In this document: positions 25,672-34,457 of the stretch, in pieces | How positions within the stretch are numbered: position 1 is the first letter of the stretch | Layout: each line of letters starts with the position of its first letter | Origin: NP936 sp002726085 | Lineage (GTDB): Bacteria > Acidobacteriota > Vicinamibacteria > Vicinamibacterales > UBA8438 | Direction: 5' to 3' | Length of the DNA: 64,000 nt | NCBI GenBank assembly: GCA_036012905.1 | Contig: DASCQF010000005.1 | Span: forward strand, 20,562-84,561 | The notes under the pieces: generated by a model | Database searches by the model: none | What the model was told of the DNA's origin: nothing | What the model saw: the letters and a program-made list of their open reading frames with translations, nothing else | Position numbers and translations under genes: made by a program

Positions 25672-28410
25672 TCAGCGCTCTACCGGTGCAAATGTGACCC
25701 GCTCATCCTGATTGGAGACCACACTCACCTGCTGCTGGCGGTTCTCGCGCTCGTCTGCGCAGCCTCTCGACACGGTGTAGGTGCCCGGCGCGACCTCACG
25801 CCTGGTAATCGGCGGATAGTCGATGCTGCGCGAATCGACGAAAATCTCGCAGTTCCCGGGAATGGAGAACACGGTCAGCGACCCCAGCACCGGGGCGATC
25901 AACCGTTCGCTCTGCCCCTCGACGACCTCGACATTGAACTGCCGGTCGAGAAAATACCCCGGATTGCGGATACGCAACGACGCCGCACCGGTGGGCAATG
26001 TCACATCGTGCTCGGTTGCCGCTTCTCCGATCCGCCGGTCGCCGAACCACACCTCGAATCGATACGGGCCGGACAACACGACGCGCCCAAACGTCTCTTC
26101 ACGAGTCAAGTCGAACGCCACCGCGACAGACTCCCCCTCAACCGGCGGCACCGGCTGACTGGCGTCTTCGTACCCATCCAGACTCAGTGCGATCGTCTCC
26201 GGATACGGAGCCGCCAGTGGGAATGACACCGGCGTCGTCTCGCCCGTGTCCTGATTGTCGAGGCTCACCGCCGCACCGGGCGGACTCGAGGTCACCTCCA
26301 GCATCAGCTGAACGGGAGGAACCACGGGCACGTCGGGGTCGCCAGGTCCTCCGTCGATGGACGGCCCGTCCGGCTCCGGTTCGACCGCCGGTGCGCCGTC
26401 AGCCCCCTCGTCCACAGCTGCCCGTGCCTCCTCGAGCGGCACGGGCGCCTCGTCCTCACCGAGCATCCGCAAGGCGTAGAATCCTCCGAACGCGGACACC
26501 GCGACGAGCGCTACCCCTGCCGCCACGGCGACCAGGCGGTTCCGGGGTCTCGCCGCGTCCGCGTGCGGCGGGCCCACTCTTCCGATCGACACATCGACGG
26601 GCGGTTCCTTACCGCCCTTGTCGGACACAACCCTGAGATCGAGGTTCCCAGCGCGGTCGGTCCGGGGCCCGCGCCGACCGCGTCGCGGCGACCGGCCCGT
26701 TGCCGCGCTCGCCTGCGTGATCTGCCGGGAGACGGCACGCAGCGCCTCGGCCAACTCCGATGCCGCGCCATACCGCTGGTCCGGCTTCTTCTGCAAGACG
26801 CGTGTGACGACCGCTTCGAGCACCTCGGGCAGCCGCGGCGAGATCGACCGTAATGGCGGCGGCTCCTCGTTGAGCACTTGATAGGCGATGGCCGCGCCCG
26901 ACTCGCCCGTAAACGGCTGCCGCCCGGTCAACAGCTCGTAGGTCAGCACGCCTACAGAAAATAGATCAGACCGCGCATCCACCGGCTCCAGTGACAGTTG
27001 CTCCGGCGAGGCATAACCGGCGCTGCCGGCGAACGACCCCGCGGTGGCGTCCGCGTTCTGCACCTTGGCGATACCGAAGTCGAGCAGCTTGACCGTGCCG
27101 TCGTCGAGCACACGCACGTTTCCGGGCTTGATGTCCCGATGCACAACACCCTGCTCGTGCGCGAATGCGAGGCCGTCGCACAACTGCGCCACGATGTCGA
27201 GCTTCCCGATAAGGCTCAACCCCTGGTCGCTTTTCATGAGCCCCTGGAGGTCGTCACCTCCCAGGAACTCCATGATCAAGTAGGGCGAGTCATCCTTCTC
27301 GCCGAACTCGTAGATCGTGACGATGTTCGGATGCTGGAGCCGCGCTGCCGCACGCGCCTCCTGCTGAAATCTGGCGCGAGCGTCCTGGTCGACCCCGAAG
27401 TCGACCTGCAGGCTCTTGATCGCCACGTCGCGGTCGAGGACCGGGTCGCGCGCGCGATAGACGATGCCCATGCCGCCCTCACCGACCTGTTCGAGTATCT
27501 TATAGCGGTCGACCTGTCTGGGCACGTCCACCGTGTCATCGCTATCGACCGGCTCGTCCGGGTCCACGCCACCCAGTTCCGCCAGCAACTCCTCGACCTT
27601 CTGATACCGCTTCAGTGGATCCTTCTCGAGCGAGCGCATGACGATGCGAGCAAGTGAGGGCGGCGCCTCGGCGTGCGTCAGCGCTGCCGGCTCGTCGGTG
27701 AGCACCTTGCGCATCACCTCTGGCAACGCCTTGGCGGCGAACGGCTTGCGCCCGCTGAGCACCTGATAGAACACGGCACCAAGCGAGAAGATGTCTGACC
27801 GTTCGTCGACCACCTTCCCGCGCACCTGCTCCGGCGACATGTAGTCTGGGGTGCCGAAGACGAGGCCGCTACGTGTGAGATTGGACGACGAGATCCGCGC
27901 CAAACCGAAGTCCAGCACCTTGACCTGACCGTCCTTGGTGACGAACAAGTTGGCCGGCTTGAGGTCTCGATGCACGATAGACCGCGAGTGCGAGAAAGCC
28001 AGCCCATCGCACACCTCGGTCATGATCTGCAGCTTGCGGTCGAGCGAGAGATCCGGGTGCTTCTCGAGAAACTCTTTGAGGCTCACACCTTCGAGCAACT
28101 CCATGACGATAAACGCCCGGCCGCCGTCTTCACCAAAGTCGTAGACCTTGATGATGTTGCGATGGCTCAGCTCGCCCGCCGCCCGCGCCTCCCGAAGAAA
28201 CCGCTCTCGCGTCTCGCTGTCCCCTTCGAGATCGGTCAACAACAGCTTCACCGCGACCGGCCGATCCAGCTTTGTGTCCCGCGCTCGATAGACGATGCCC
28301 ATGCCGCCCTTACCGAGCCGCTCCAGCAACTCGTAACGCCCGAGCCGCTTGCCCTGGGACGCCGGCGACTTCTGCACCGGCATGGTGACGTCGTCGTCGT
28401 TCTTGGTCAT
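25672..28410 (-). CDS. Membrane Ser/Thr protein kinase with two tandem Hanks kinase domains and PEGA-like extracytoplasmic part
   Basis: 912 residues from the ATG at 28410. Kinase 1 (about 25-285) has GKGGMG, Lys55, HRD with Asp149, DFG with Asp167 and FGTPDYMSPEQ. Kinase 2 (about 302-560) has GEGGMG, Lys332, HRD with Asp426, DFG with Asp444 and SAGYASPEQ. Both carry every core catalytic residue. A single membrane helix lies at about 625-648. The outer part contains PEGA-like modules (SSPPGAAVSLDNQDTGETTPVSFPL.., GSLTVFSIPGNCEIFVDS..). The ATG overlaps the PP2C phosphatase stop by 4 bp (ATGA), so kinase and phosphatase are translationally coupled. It probably senses envelope state; ligand and substrates are unknown. 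Confidence 0.92.
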   Translation of the reverse strand: MTKNDDDVTMPVQKSPASQGKRLGRYELLERLGKGGMGIVYRARDTKLDRPVAVKLLLTDLEGDSETRERFLREARAAGELSHRNIIKVYDFGEDGGRAFIVMELLEGVSLKEFLEKHPDLSLDRKLQIMTEVCDGLAFSHSRSIVHRDLKPANLFVTKDGQVKVLDFGLARISSSNLTRSGLVFGTPDYMSPEQVRGKVVDERSDIFSLGAVFYQVLSGRKPFAAKALPEVMRKVLTDEPAALTHAEAPPSLARIVMRSLEKDPLKRYQKVEELLAELGGVDPDEPVDSDDTVDVPRQVDRYKILEQVGEGGMGIVYRARDPVLDRDVAIKSLQVDFGVDQDARARFQQEARAAARLQHPNIVTIYEFGEKDDSPYLIMEFLGGDDLQGLMKSDQGLSLIGKLDIVAQLCDGLAFAHEQGVVHRDIKPGNVRVLDDGTVKLLDFGIAKVQNADATAGSFAGSAGYASPEQLSLEPVDARSDLFSVGVLTYELLTGRQPFTGESGAAIAYQVLNEEPPPLRSISPRLPEVLEAVVTRVLQKKPDQRYGAASELAEALRAVSRQITQASAATGRSPRRGRRGPRTDRAGNLDLRVVSDKGGKEPPVDVSIGRVGPPHADAARPRNRLVAVAAGVALVAVSAFGGFYALRMLGEDEAPVPLEEARAAVDEGADGAPAVEPEPDGPSIDGGPGDPDVPVVPPVQLMLEVTSSPPGAAVSLDNQDTGETTPVSFPLAAPYPETIALSLDGYEDASQPVPPVEGESVAVAFDLTREETFGRVVLSGPYRFEVWFGDRRIGEAATEHDVTLPTGAASLRIRNPGYFLDRQFNVEVVEGQSERLIAPVLGSLTVFSIPGNCEIFVDSRSIDYPPITRREVAPGTYTVSRGCADERENRQQQVSVVSNQDERVTFAPVER

Positions 28411-29177
28411 ACGGTGCGTCTCATCAGCAAGGCCGTGATGTTGTCCTTCCCACCCTGATCGAGCGCCGCACCGAGCAACTGCTCGACGGCCCCCTCCACC
28501 TGCGTGCCGCTGCCCATGCTGCCCATCACGCCAGCGAGCGTCTCGTCGTCCAGGCCGCCATACAGTCCGTCGCTGCACAGCAACAGCACGTCACCCACCG
28601 CGAAGGTCCGCTCCCCGACCTCCACCTCGGTCTCCTCGCGGGCGCCGATAGCGTTGGTCAGCACGTGCCGCATCGGATGCGTGGCGAGGGTCGTCTGGTC
28701 GACCTCGGGGTCGCGAGCGAGCACAGTGGCAACCCAGGAATCGTCGGTCGTGAGCTGGCTGAAACCGGCCTCCGTGTAGGCGTAGATCCGGCTATCGCCA
28801 ACGCCGGCGAACGCCATCCGGTCGTCCTCAACGAGCACCGCAACCACTGTGCTACCCATGCCGGTATACTCGTCCCGGCTATCACTCGCGCGGAACACTC
28901 GCCGGTTTGCCAACTGCACGGCACTTCGCAGCCGGTTGGCCGCCAATGAGGAGTCGGGGTCGATACCGAAGGGCCAGGTACAGTTGTCGCCGTCCTGGCT
29001 GCGCGCGACGAATGCCTGAATCGTGTCGACAGCCAACTGGGCCGCCACCTCGCCGGCTGTGTGTCCACCCATGCCGTCGGCCACCAGGAACAACCCGAGG
29101 TCGAGGTCGACGAGCAGCGTGTCTTCGTTGGTCTTGCGCACATGACCGGTGTGGGTCACGCCGTGGGCGGTCAACAT
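28407..29177 (-). CDS. PP2C-family Ser/Thr protein phosphatase (Stp/PrpC type)
   Basis: Metal-dependent phosphatase of 256 residues. It begins at the ATG at 29177, preceded by an AGGGGG ribosome site; an upstream frame extension lacks conservation. Signature motifs are GHVRKTNEDT (RxxNED), LFLVADGMGGH (DGMGGH metal site), GVGDSRIYAY (GDSR), LLLCSDGLYG (SDGL) and GGKDNITALL (DNxT). It is the expected antagonist of the overlapping kinase. The gene is divergent from the FHA-GAF-cyclase gene across a 183-bp region, so the two transcripts may share control. Confidence 0.95.
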   Translation of the reverse strand: MLTAHGVTHTGHVRKTNEDTLLVDLDLGLFLVADGMGGHTAGEVAAQLAVDTIQAFVARSQDGDNCTWPFGIDPDSSLAANRLRSAVQLANRRVFRASDSRDEYTGMGSTVVAVLVEDDRMAFAGVGDSRIYAYTEAGFSQLTTDDSWVATVLARDPEVDQTTLATHPMRHVLTNAIGAREETEVEVGERTFAVGDVLLLCSDGLYGGLDDETLAGVMGSMGSGTQVEGAVEQLLGAALDQGGKDNITALLMRRTV

Positions 29178-29360
29178 CACATCCCCCTCCGCGCGGGGTC
29201 GAGACCGGGATCCGCCTGGACGCGGACCGATCTGTGCCAATTCTACTGCTGGGGGAGAGACGGCTCACCCGGAGCAGCTGGACGCTCGCACGCAGGTAAC
29301 AGCCTGAAACATCCTCCGATAGCATACTAATTCGCGACTCGCCCCGAGGGCAAACCACCG

Positions 29361-30899
29361 ATGTTCACGCTGAGCTACACCGAGAGCGGCGTCGCGCGAC
29401 GCCACCCACTGCGTCCTGGGGACACCCTCGTGGGCCGGTCGCCGGAGTGCGACCTGCTGATCGACGACGGGAGCATCTCGAGACGCCACGCCATCTTCGA
29501 GGTCGCGGCCGACCAGTGTGTGCTCCGGGATCTCGGCAGCCGCAACGGAACCTACCGGAACGGAAGCACGGTAACCAGGATCACGGTCACCGACGGCGAC
29601 ACCATCCTGCTGGGTCAGCTCCCCGTCCAGGTTCACGAATCGCTTGATGACCGGCTCTCGCTCACCGACGACCAGCTCGTGCTCGACGGCGAAGGCACCC
29701 TCTATCAGTCCGTGGCCCAGATCGGCGGGGAGGGCGTCGCCGAGGCCAGCGTCGACGCCGGGCGCCTGCTGACGCTGCTGTCCGACATCGGCCGACTGCT
29801 CGTCGAGACCGATACGTTGTCGGAAATGCTCGAACGCGTCGTCCAGCTCGTTTTCGACGCTGTGCCGGCCGAGCGCTGCTTTCTTCTACTGGGTGGCGGC
29901 GACGATCCGCCGACGCCGCGTGTCGTCAGACAGCGCGATGTATCCGGGCCGACTCAGGCTGCAATCAGTCGGACCATCATCAACCGGGTCATGACGGACC
30001 GAGTGGCACTGCTGGCGGCCAACGCGCAGGTCGACCCCCGACTGGGGGGGGGCGAGAGCATCCGCATCCAGAACATCCGATCGTTTATGTGCGCACCGTT
30101 GTGGAACCGCACCGACGTCATTGGCGTCCTCTACGCAGACAGCCCGGACGTTGGACGATTTTCCGCCGCCGATCTGGATCTGTTCACCGCGCTGTCGAAC
30201 TATGCCGCGGTGGCGATCGAGCGCGCTCGTCTCACCGAGCGTGTCCTCGAGGAGACCCGCCGGCGCGAGCGGCTGCAGCGGTATCACTCGCCGGCTGTCG
30301 TCGAGCAGATCCTCAACGCCGATCTCACCGGCGACGCATCGTTCACGGCCGAGGAACGCGACGTGAGCGTCCTATTCGCAGATCTGGTTGGGTTTACGAC
30401 ACGTGCCGAGAAACTCTCGGCCCGGGAGGTGTCGCAACTCCTGAACGCGTGTCTGGCTAGCATGAGCGAGGCGGTATTCGAGCAGGATGGCACACTCGAC
30501 AAATTCATCGGCGACGCGCTGCTCGCCGTCTTCGGCGCGCCGCTCGATCAGCCGGACCACCATCTCCGCGCCGTCCTGGCTGCGCAGGGTATCCGCCGAC
30601 GGCTCCACGACTTGAACCGCGACCGGGGCGACGACCCGCTCGCCGTGCGCATCGCGATCAACAGCGGGCTGGCGATGGCCGGCGACATCGGGTCGCCAAA
30701 ACGGCGGGAATACACCGTGCTTGGCGATGTCGTCAACACCGCCTCGCGCATGCAGTCCGAGGTGGCGGCGGCCGGACAAATCGTCATCAGTCGCGCCACC
30801 TACGATCGGGTCAGCGACCAGATCTCCGCGCGACCGCTTGGTGAGCTGCCTTTGCGTGGCCGAACCGGACAAGTGGAGATCTTCGAGGTCGACGGGTAG
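29361..30899 (+). CDS. FHA-GAF-adenylate/guanylate cyclase (class III)
   Basis: 512 residues with three domains. The FHA domain (about 5-92) has GRSPECDL, SISRRHA and GSRNGTYRNG, so it should bind phosphothreonine. A GAF domain follows (about 135-285). A class III cyclase domain (about 325-510) has VSVLFADLVGFT (first metal Asp), LDKFIGDALLAVFG (second metal Asp and a purine-selecting Lys) and LGDVVNTASRM (second selectivity residue plus the transition-state Asn/Arg). All catalytic residues appear present; the Lys/Asp pair favours ATP. The protein probably makes cAMP in response to a GAF ligand and to phosphorylated partners, such as the divergently encoded tandem kinase. Confidence 0.93.
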   Translation: MFTLSYTESGVARRHPLRPGDTLVGRSPECDLLIDDGSISRRHAIFEVAADQCVLRDLGSRNGTYRNGSTVTRITVTDGDTILLGQLPVQVHESLDDRLSLTDDQLVLDGEGTLYQSVAQIGGEGVAEASVDAGRLLTLLSDIGRLLVETDTLSEMLERVVQLVFDAVPAERCFLLLGGGDDPPTPRVVRQRDVSGPTQAAISRTIINRVMTDRVALLAANAQVDPRLGGGESIRIQNIRSFMCAPLWNRTDVIGVLYADSPDVGRFSAADLDLFTALSNYAAVAIERARLTERVLEETRRRERLQRYHSPAVVEQILNADLTGDASFTAEERDVSVLFADLVGFTTRAEKLSAREVSQLLNACLASMSEAVFEQDGTLDKFIGDALLAVFGAPLDQPDHHLRAVLAAQGIRRRLHDLNRDRGDDPLAVRIAINSGLAMAGDIGSPKRREYTVLGDVVNTASRMQSEVAAAGQIVISRATYDRVSDQISARPLGELPLRGRTGQVEIFEVDG

Positions 30900-30914
30900 G
30901 GCCGTGCCGTCGTT

Positions 30915-31556
30915 CTAGATCCACAGGTCGATAGGCGCGGCTGTCATGATCGTCCGAAGGATGTCGCTGCGGGTAATGATGCCCACCAGGTCATCACTCC
31001 CATCGACGATGGGGACAGCTCCAATTCGCTCTTCAAAAAAGACTCGAGCGATCTCTCGGATTGGCACATCGGGGTGTGCCGTCAAGACCTGAGTGGTCAT
31101 CAGCTCCTGAACCTGGGTTGCCGAGGCTGTCGAATCTGCCGGAGAAGACAGCAAGGCATTCCCGGTTTCACGGAGCAAATCCCGATCCGAGAGAATCCCG
31201 ACGACTCGTCCGGACACATTCAACACTGGGATATGACGGAATCGTCGAGTACAAAAGATCTCCCACGCTTCAGCAAGTGAAGCCGTCGGATTCAAGGACA
31301 CAACGGGCGCCTTGAAAATCTGCTTGGCAACAAGAGCTGGCTGCCGCTCTGGAATCTTCTCCTCTATCTGATGATAAGCACGCCGCGCATAGGCCTTTTC
31401 ATGCACCGTAATTCCATCTCGAATGTCGCTCGGGTCGTGGGGAACCGGCGGATGGGGCGCACGAATTCCCTCGATTCTCTCGACACGCCGTCTGGATCGG
31501 ATCGCGCCAGGAACATAGGAGGTCGACTCACCCCGTATTCCCCAAACCGAAAACAT
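30915..31556 (-). CDS. CBS-domain pair protein
   Basis: About 213 residues starting at the ATG at 31556, which has AAGGAG at the right distance upstream. The N-terminal 75 residues are basic and without a recognised domain. Residues about 80-210 hold two CBS motifs: APVVSLNPTASLAEAWEIFCTRRFRHIPVLNVSGRVVGILSDRDLLR and TTQVLTAHPDVPIREIARVFFEERIGAVPIVDGSDDLVGIITRSDILR. CBS pairs bind adenine nucleotides and usually regulate an attached or partner protein. No partner is adjacent. It converges on the cyclase gene, with 15 bp between their stops. Confidence 0.85.
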   Translation of the reverse strand: MFSVWGIRGESTSYVPGAIRSRRRVERIEGIRAPHPPVPHDPSDIRDGITVHEKAYARRAYHQIEEKIPERQPALVAKQIFKAPVVSLNPTASLAEAWEIFCTRRFRHIPVLNVSGRVVGILSDRDLLRETGNALLSSPADSTASATQVQELMTTQVLTAHPDVPIREIARVFFEERIGAVPIVDGSDDLVGIITRSDILRTIMTAAPIDLWI

Positions 31557-31975
31557 GGCGTTGACTCCTTGGTGAGGGGCCACGTCAACGGGCTCGAATC
31601 AGCCCGCCCGCCCGGCATGCCTGTTTAAACCCTCAGGCGAGAAGACAGCGTCGAACACCGCCACTCGACAGCGACGATTATCGTCCAGATGGCAGACGTG
31701 TGAAAGGAATGAGTCCGGCGCAGAGCGAGGAGACAACTGCCGGATTATCGCCAGTCTTCACCACCGCGTGGGCGATGGTGTGGTGCTCCTCACTCACCCA
31801 GGCCAGATTTGATCTGTTCTCGAGCGATGGTTCTCTGACCGAGCGGAAGTTTCATTAGGCTAGGGCAATCGGCTAGTCTTATGTGGATTATGGCGGCCCT
31901 GCCACCTGCCTGCGGAGGCCGATACAAATGACTCATGCATCGTTGCCCGTACGGTCCGGGACGCTGTGACCCGAC
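31557..31975. other. Gene-free region of about 420 bp
   Basis: Contains the leader of the CBS gene at its left end and presumably the promoter of the HbpS-like gene at its right end. I see no conserved coding frame, no tRNA, no clear terminator and no member of the two repeat families. It is somewhat less G+C-rich than its surroundings. Confidence 0.5.
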
Positions 31976-32635
31976 ATGCGAAACCTCGATCCCGCTCGTC
32001 GTTCCGAACCTCACTCCTTCCCGCTCCGACCCGCATCAGACACCGTCCGACGTCTGCTCGTCGGGTTGACGGTGCTGGTGGCCCTGGGGACCGCCACGGG
32101 CGCCCCCCTGCGGTCGCAAAGTGTCGGTGGCGCTGCGGAAACGATTACGGCGGCCGACGTCACGGCGCTGATTACCGCGGCGGCGGGGGCTCTGAACGAC
32201 AACACCCTTGCAGTGGCGGTCGTCGACCGGAGCGGAGCGATCCTGGGTGTGTATCGACGTCCGGGCACGACGGCCCTGGCACCGGACGTGGCGGTGTCGC
32301 TGGCGCGTGCCGCGGCGTTTTTCAGCAACGATCAAGCGCCGCTTTCGTCCCGCACTGTCCGCTTCATCAGCGGCATCCATTTCCCAGCTGGTGTGACGAA
32401 CACACCGAATGCGGCGCTCTACGGGATAGAGAACAACAACCGCGGGTGTAACCTCGGCCCCTACAACCCCAGCGTGCTGATCGACCAACCGCGGTCGATC
32501 GTTGGCACGATCGGTACCGGCGGCGGAAGCTGTACGTTCGAGACGGCGATGTCTGGACCGTCAGTGACACGCCGCCAGGACCGGCGACGGACCCGGAATA
32601 GCACGCTCGGGCCTTCAGGGCCGCCGGGAACTTGA
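31976..32635 (+). CDS. Exported GlcG/HbpS-like (haem-binding/degrading family) protein, probably 3'-truncated
   Basis: 219 residues. An N-terminal signal-like stretch (LLVGLTVLVALGTATGAP) precedes TAADVTALITAAAGALNDNTLAVAVVDRSGAILGVYRRPGT and AVSLARAAAFFSNDQAPLSSRTVRFISGIHFPAGVTNTPNAALYGIENNNRGC. These resemble the GlcG/HbpS-like family, including a longer form I recall from Acidobacteria. After about residue 160 the resemblance fades into a basic, low-complexity end, and the frame stops much earlier than in the long form. I therefore suspect a frameshift or 3' deletion, but cannot exclude a naturally short protein. Confidence 0.5.
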   Translation: MRNLDPARRSEPHSFPLRPASDTVRRLLVGLTVLVALGTATGAPLRSQSVGGAAETITAADVTALITAAAGALNDNTLAVAVVDRSGAILGVYRRPGTTALAPDVAVSLARAAAFFSNDQAPLSSRTVRFISGIHFPAGVTNTPNAALYGIENNNRGCNLGPYNPSVLIDQPRSIVGTIGTGGGSCTFETAMSGPSVTRRQDRRRTRNSTLGPSGPPGT

Positions 32636-32686
32636 AGCGCCATCGGATCGCAGCTCCGGCGTCGCGCCATGAGGTAGAGGCTCGCC

Positions 32687-33037
32687 ATGCCCAAACTGAC
32701 CGTTGACGGCTACGGGAAATTCGACATCTCCGATAGCAAGCGACTTGTCCTGGCTATCGAACAGGATGCCCAGGTTGACATCATGCATGCGTGCGGCGGC
32801 AACGCGCGCTGTACCACGTGTCGGGTGGAGTTCATCGACGGTGAACCGTCGACGATGACAGCCGCGGAGAAGGCGTGTCTCGAAGCCAAGGGCCTGACCG
32901 GCGTGCGTCTATCGTGCCAGCTCCTGTGCAACCAGGACATGACCGTCCGCGCCATCAGTCGCCTCGAGGGCACCGGCCGGCCTGACGCCGGGGGCACGCC
33001 AGCGGAGATGATCACGCCGACGCCAGAATGGCTCTAG
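32687..33037 (+). CDS. 2Fe-2S ferredoxin (plant/adrenodoxin fold)
   Basis: 116 residues. Cysteine ligands are arranged as HACGGNARCTTCRV (C-x5-C-x2-C) and a fourth in LSCQLLC around residue 77, the usual [2Fe-2S] ferredoxin spacing. The N-terminus (PKLTVDGYGKFDISDSKRLVLAIEQ) forms the ubiquitin-like beta sheet. It would carry single electrons to a redox partner that is not identifiable here. The TAG stop is part of CTAG, the first four bases of a 178-bp repeat element that fills the gap to arfB. Confidence 0.88.
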   Translation: MPKLTVDGYGKFDISDSKRLVLAIEQDAQVDIMHACGGNARCTTCRVEFIDGEPSTMTAAEKACLEAKGLTGVRLSCQLLCNQDMTVRAISRLEGTGRPDAGGTPAEMITPTPEWL

Positions 33038-33211
33038 CAGCCCGTGGTGAAACCCCGCGTTGCACCGAGACCCTGGCGTGGCAATGCCGCGCACGGCCAA
33101 TGCAAGGCGCGCCGAGGGCGAATACCGGCCTGTATTCAACCGAGAAGCAACGCAGCTGGCCGGGATGCAGCGCCGTTCGAATGCAGCGGGGCTTTCACCA
33201 CGGGGTGCTCG
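33034..33211. mobile_element. 178-bp MITE-like element, copy A
   Basis: Starts with CTAGCAGCCCGTGGTGAAAC and ends with the inverse of a closely similar sequence (TTTCACCACGGGGTGCT), giving imperfect terminal inverted repeats of about 30 bp. The whole 178 bp aligns with the reverse complement of 63626-63803, with identical length and long matching runs such as GATGCAGCGCCGTTCGAATG. No transposase is encoded. It occupies nearly all of the space between the convergent ferredoxin and arfB genes. Confidence 0.82.
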
Positions 33212-33232
33212 GCCGTTCAACCAGAAGGCGCG

Positions 33233-33655
33233 TTACTCCTCCTCGCCGCGGGCGCGCCCACGAAGCTCCTTCACCTGGCTCCGTTGCCGTTTTACTTCGA
33301 GCCGTTTCTCCCGGGCTGCCGGACGAGGCTTTGTCGGACGCCGTAGTTTGGGACGCCTCGATGCACGCTCCAACAGCGTGGCGAGACGGGCTCGCGCCGC
33401 CGACCGGTTCTGAGCCTGGGTCCGGTGCTCACGGCTATCGATCACCAGGATGCCGTCCGACGAGACGCGACTACCAGCCTGTGCGATCAGACGTGCTTTG
33501 ATGTCAGGCGCCAGGGACGAGTTCTTCACGTCGAAACGCAGCTCGACGGCGGTCGCGACTTTGTTGACGTTCTGCCCGCCCGGCCCAGATGCGCGCACGA
33601 AGCGCTCCTTCAACACACGGGCGTCGACCGCCACTGTCTCGGAGAGCTTGATCAT
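33233..33655 (-). CDS. arfB: Alternative ribosome-rescue factor ArfB (YaeJ)-like peptidyl-tRNA hydrolase
   Basis: 140 residues. The catalytic GGQ motif is in VRASGPGGQNVNKVATAVELRFD (about residues 23-45), as in class I release factors and ArfB. The protein has no codon-recognition domain and ends in a long, basic, disordered tail (RRPKLRRPTKPRPAAREKRLEVKRQRSQVK), which in ArfB lies in the empty mRNA channel. It should free ribosomes stalled on broken mRNA by hydrolysing the peptidyl-tRNA. The length matches the family. It is separated from the Dph6-like gene by 49 bp. Confidence 0.92.
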   Translation of the reverse strand: MIKLSETVAVDARVLKERFVRASGPGGQNVNKVATAVELRFDVKNSSLAPDIKARLIAQAGSRVSSDGILVIDSREHRTQAQNRSAARARLATLLERASRRPKLRRPTKPRPAAREKRLEVKRQRSQVKELRGRARGEEE

Positions 33656-33704
33656 GGTTCATGAACCGGACCGGTTTCCGCCCGGCACCGGCGACAAACG
33701 AAGG

Positions 33705-34406
33705 TCACCCGTCAGACACCGGCTTTTCGCAGTCGACTAAATCGACGAGTGCCATTTCGTCGATCTCCATATACGCCAGCGATTCGGTGGTCCGCCTGGA
33801 ATAGGCCCGAATGTCTATGCCCCGCGTGAAGCGCGGCCCGTCAATGACGCAGGTGTGGAATTCACCCTCCTCGCCACACAGGTCCAAGCCGGTCTGTTCA
33901 CGCACGATGCGCAGCTCGTCAATCGCCGTGTCATTCAGCTCCCGACCAACCCATGTCTCATCAAGCCAGCGGGTCTTGACGCAAGAGACACGCGCCCTGA
34001 ATCCTCTGTCCAGCAGCTGACGAAGCAGGGCGTTGCGATCGCGTTGCCACAAGGGGGTCTCGACGCGTAACCCGGTAGAACGGCTCCGTTCGCGAATCCA
34101 ATTCGGGTGGCCGTCCACCTCCGCGATGTCTCCGGTGACGACACAGTCAACACCCATTTCCTCCTGTAGCCTGCGCAAGCTGGTTTCGTAGCTCTTCTCG
34201 AACGGTGCGCGGATTGGCAACACATGGTGCGGCAGCGCCAATGCCTGCGCCTGCAGCTTGATCAAGGCCAGAGGATGGGCCAGGAACTCCGGCTCTGGTG
34301 GCGCGAAGGTGACAAGACAACGGACACGGCACCCGTGTCGATCGGCTTCATACAACGCCATCGAAGAATCTTTCCCGCCGGTCCAGAGCAGTGCCGCGTC
34401 GTGCAT
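33705..34406 (-). CDS. Dph6/MJ0570-like ATP-pyrophosphatase (PP-loop) protein
   Basis: About 233 residues from the ATG at 34406; a GTG six codons upstream is the alternative. The PP-loop LLWTGGKDSSMAL (SGGKDS-type) is at the N-terminus. The C-terminal half has VVTGDIAEVDGHPNWIRE and the GEEGEFHTCVIDGPRF signature of the diphthine-ammonia-ligase family. Bacteria lack diphthamide, and the bacterial members have no fixed function; an ATP-dependent amidation or adenylation is likely. Located next to arfB on the same strand. Confidence 0.85.
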   Translation of the reverse strand: MHDAALLWTGGKDSSMALYEADRHGCRVRCLVTFAPPEPEFLAHPLALIKLQAQALALPHHVLPIRAPFEKSYETSLRRLQEEMGVDCVVTGDIAEVDGHPNWIRERSRSTGLRVETPLWQRDRNALLRQLLDRGFRARVSCVKTRWLDETWVGRELNDTAIDELRIVREQTGLDLCGEEGEFHTCVIDGPRFTRGIDIRAYSRRTTESLAYMEIDEMALVDLVDCEKPVSDG

Positions 34407-34457
34407 GAGATCAACCACCGTCACGACGCGCGCCGGCGAACACGCGTTCCAATCCGG

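Noticed and set aside
33028..33501. Open frame running through repeat copy A into arfB antisense
   Set aside because: Translates the transposase-free repeat; the similar peptide in copy B merely reflects DNA repeat similarity.
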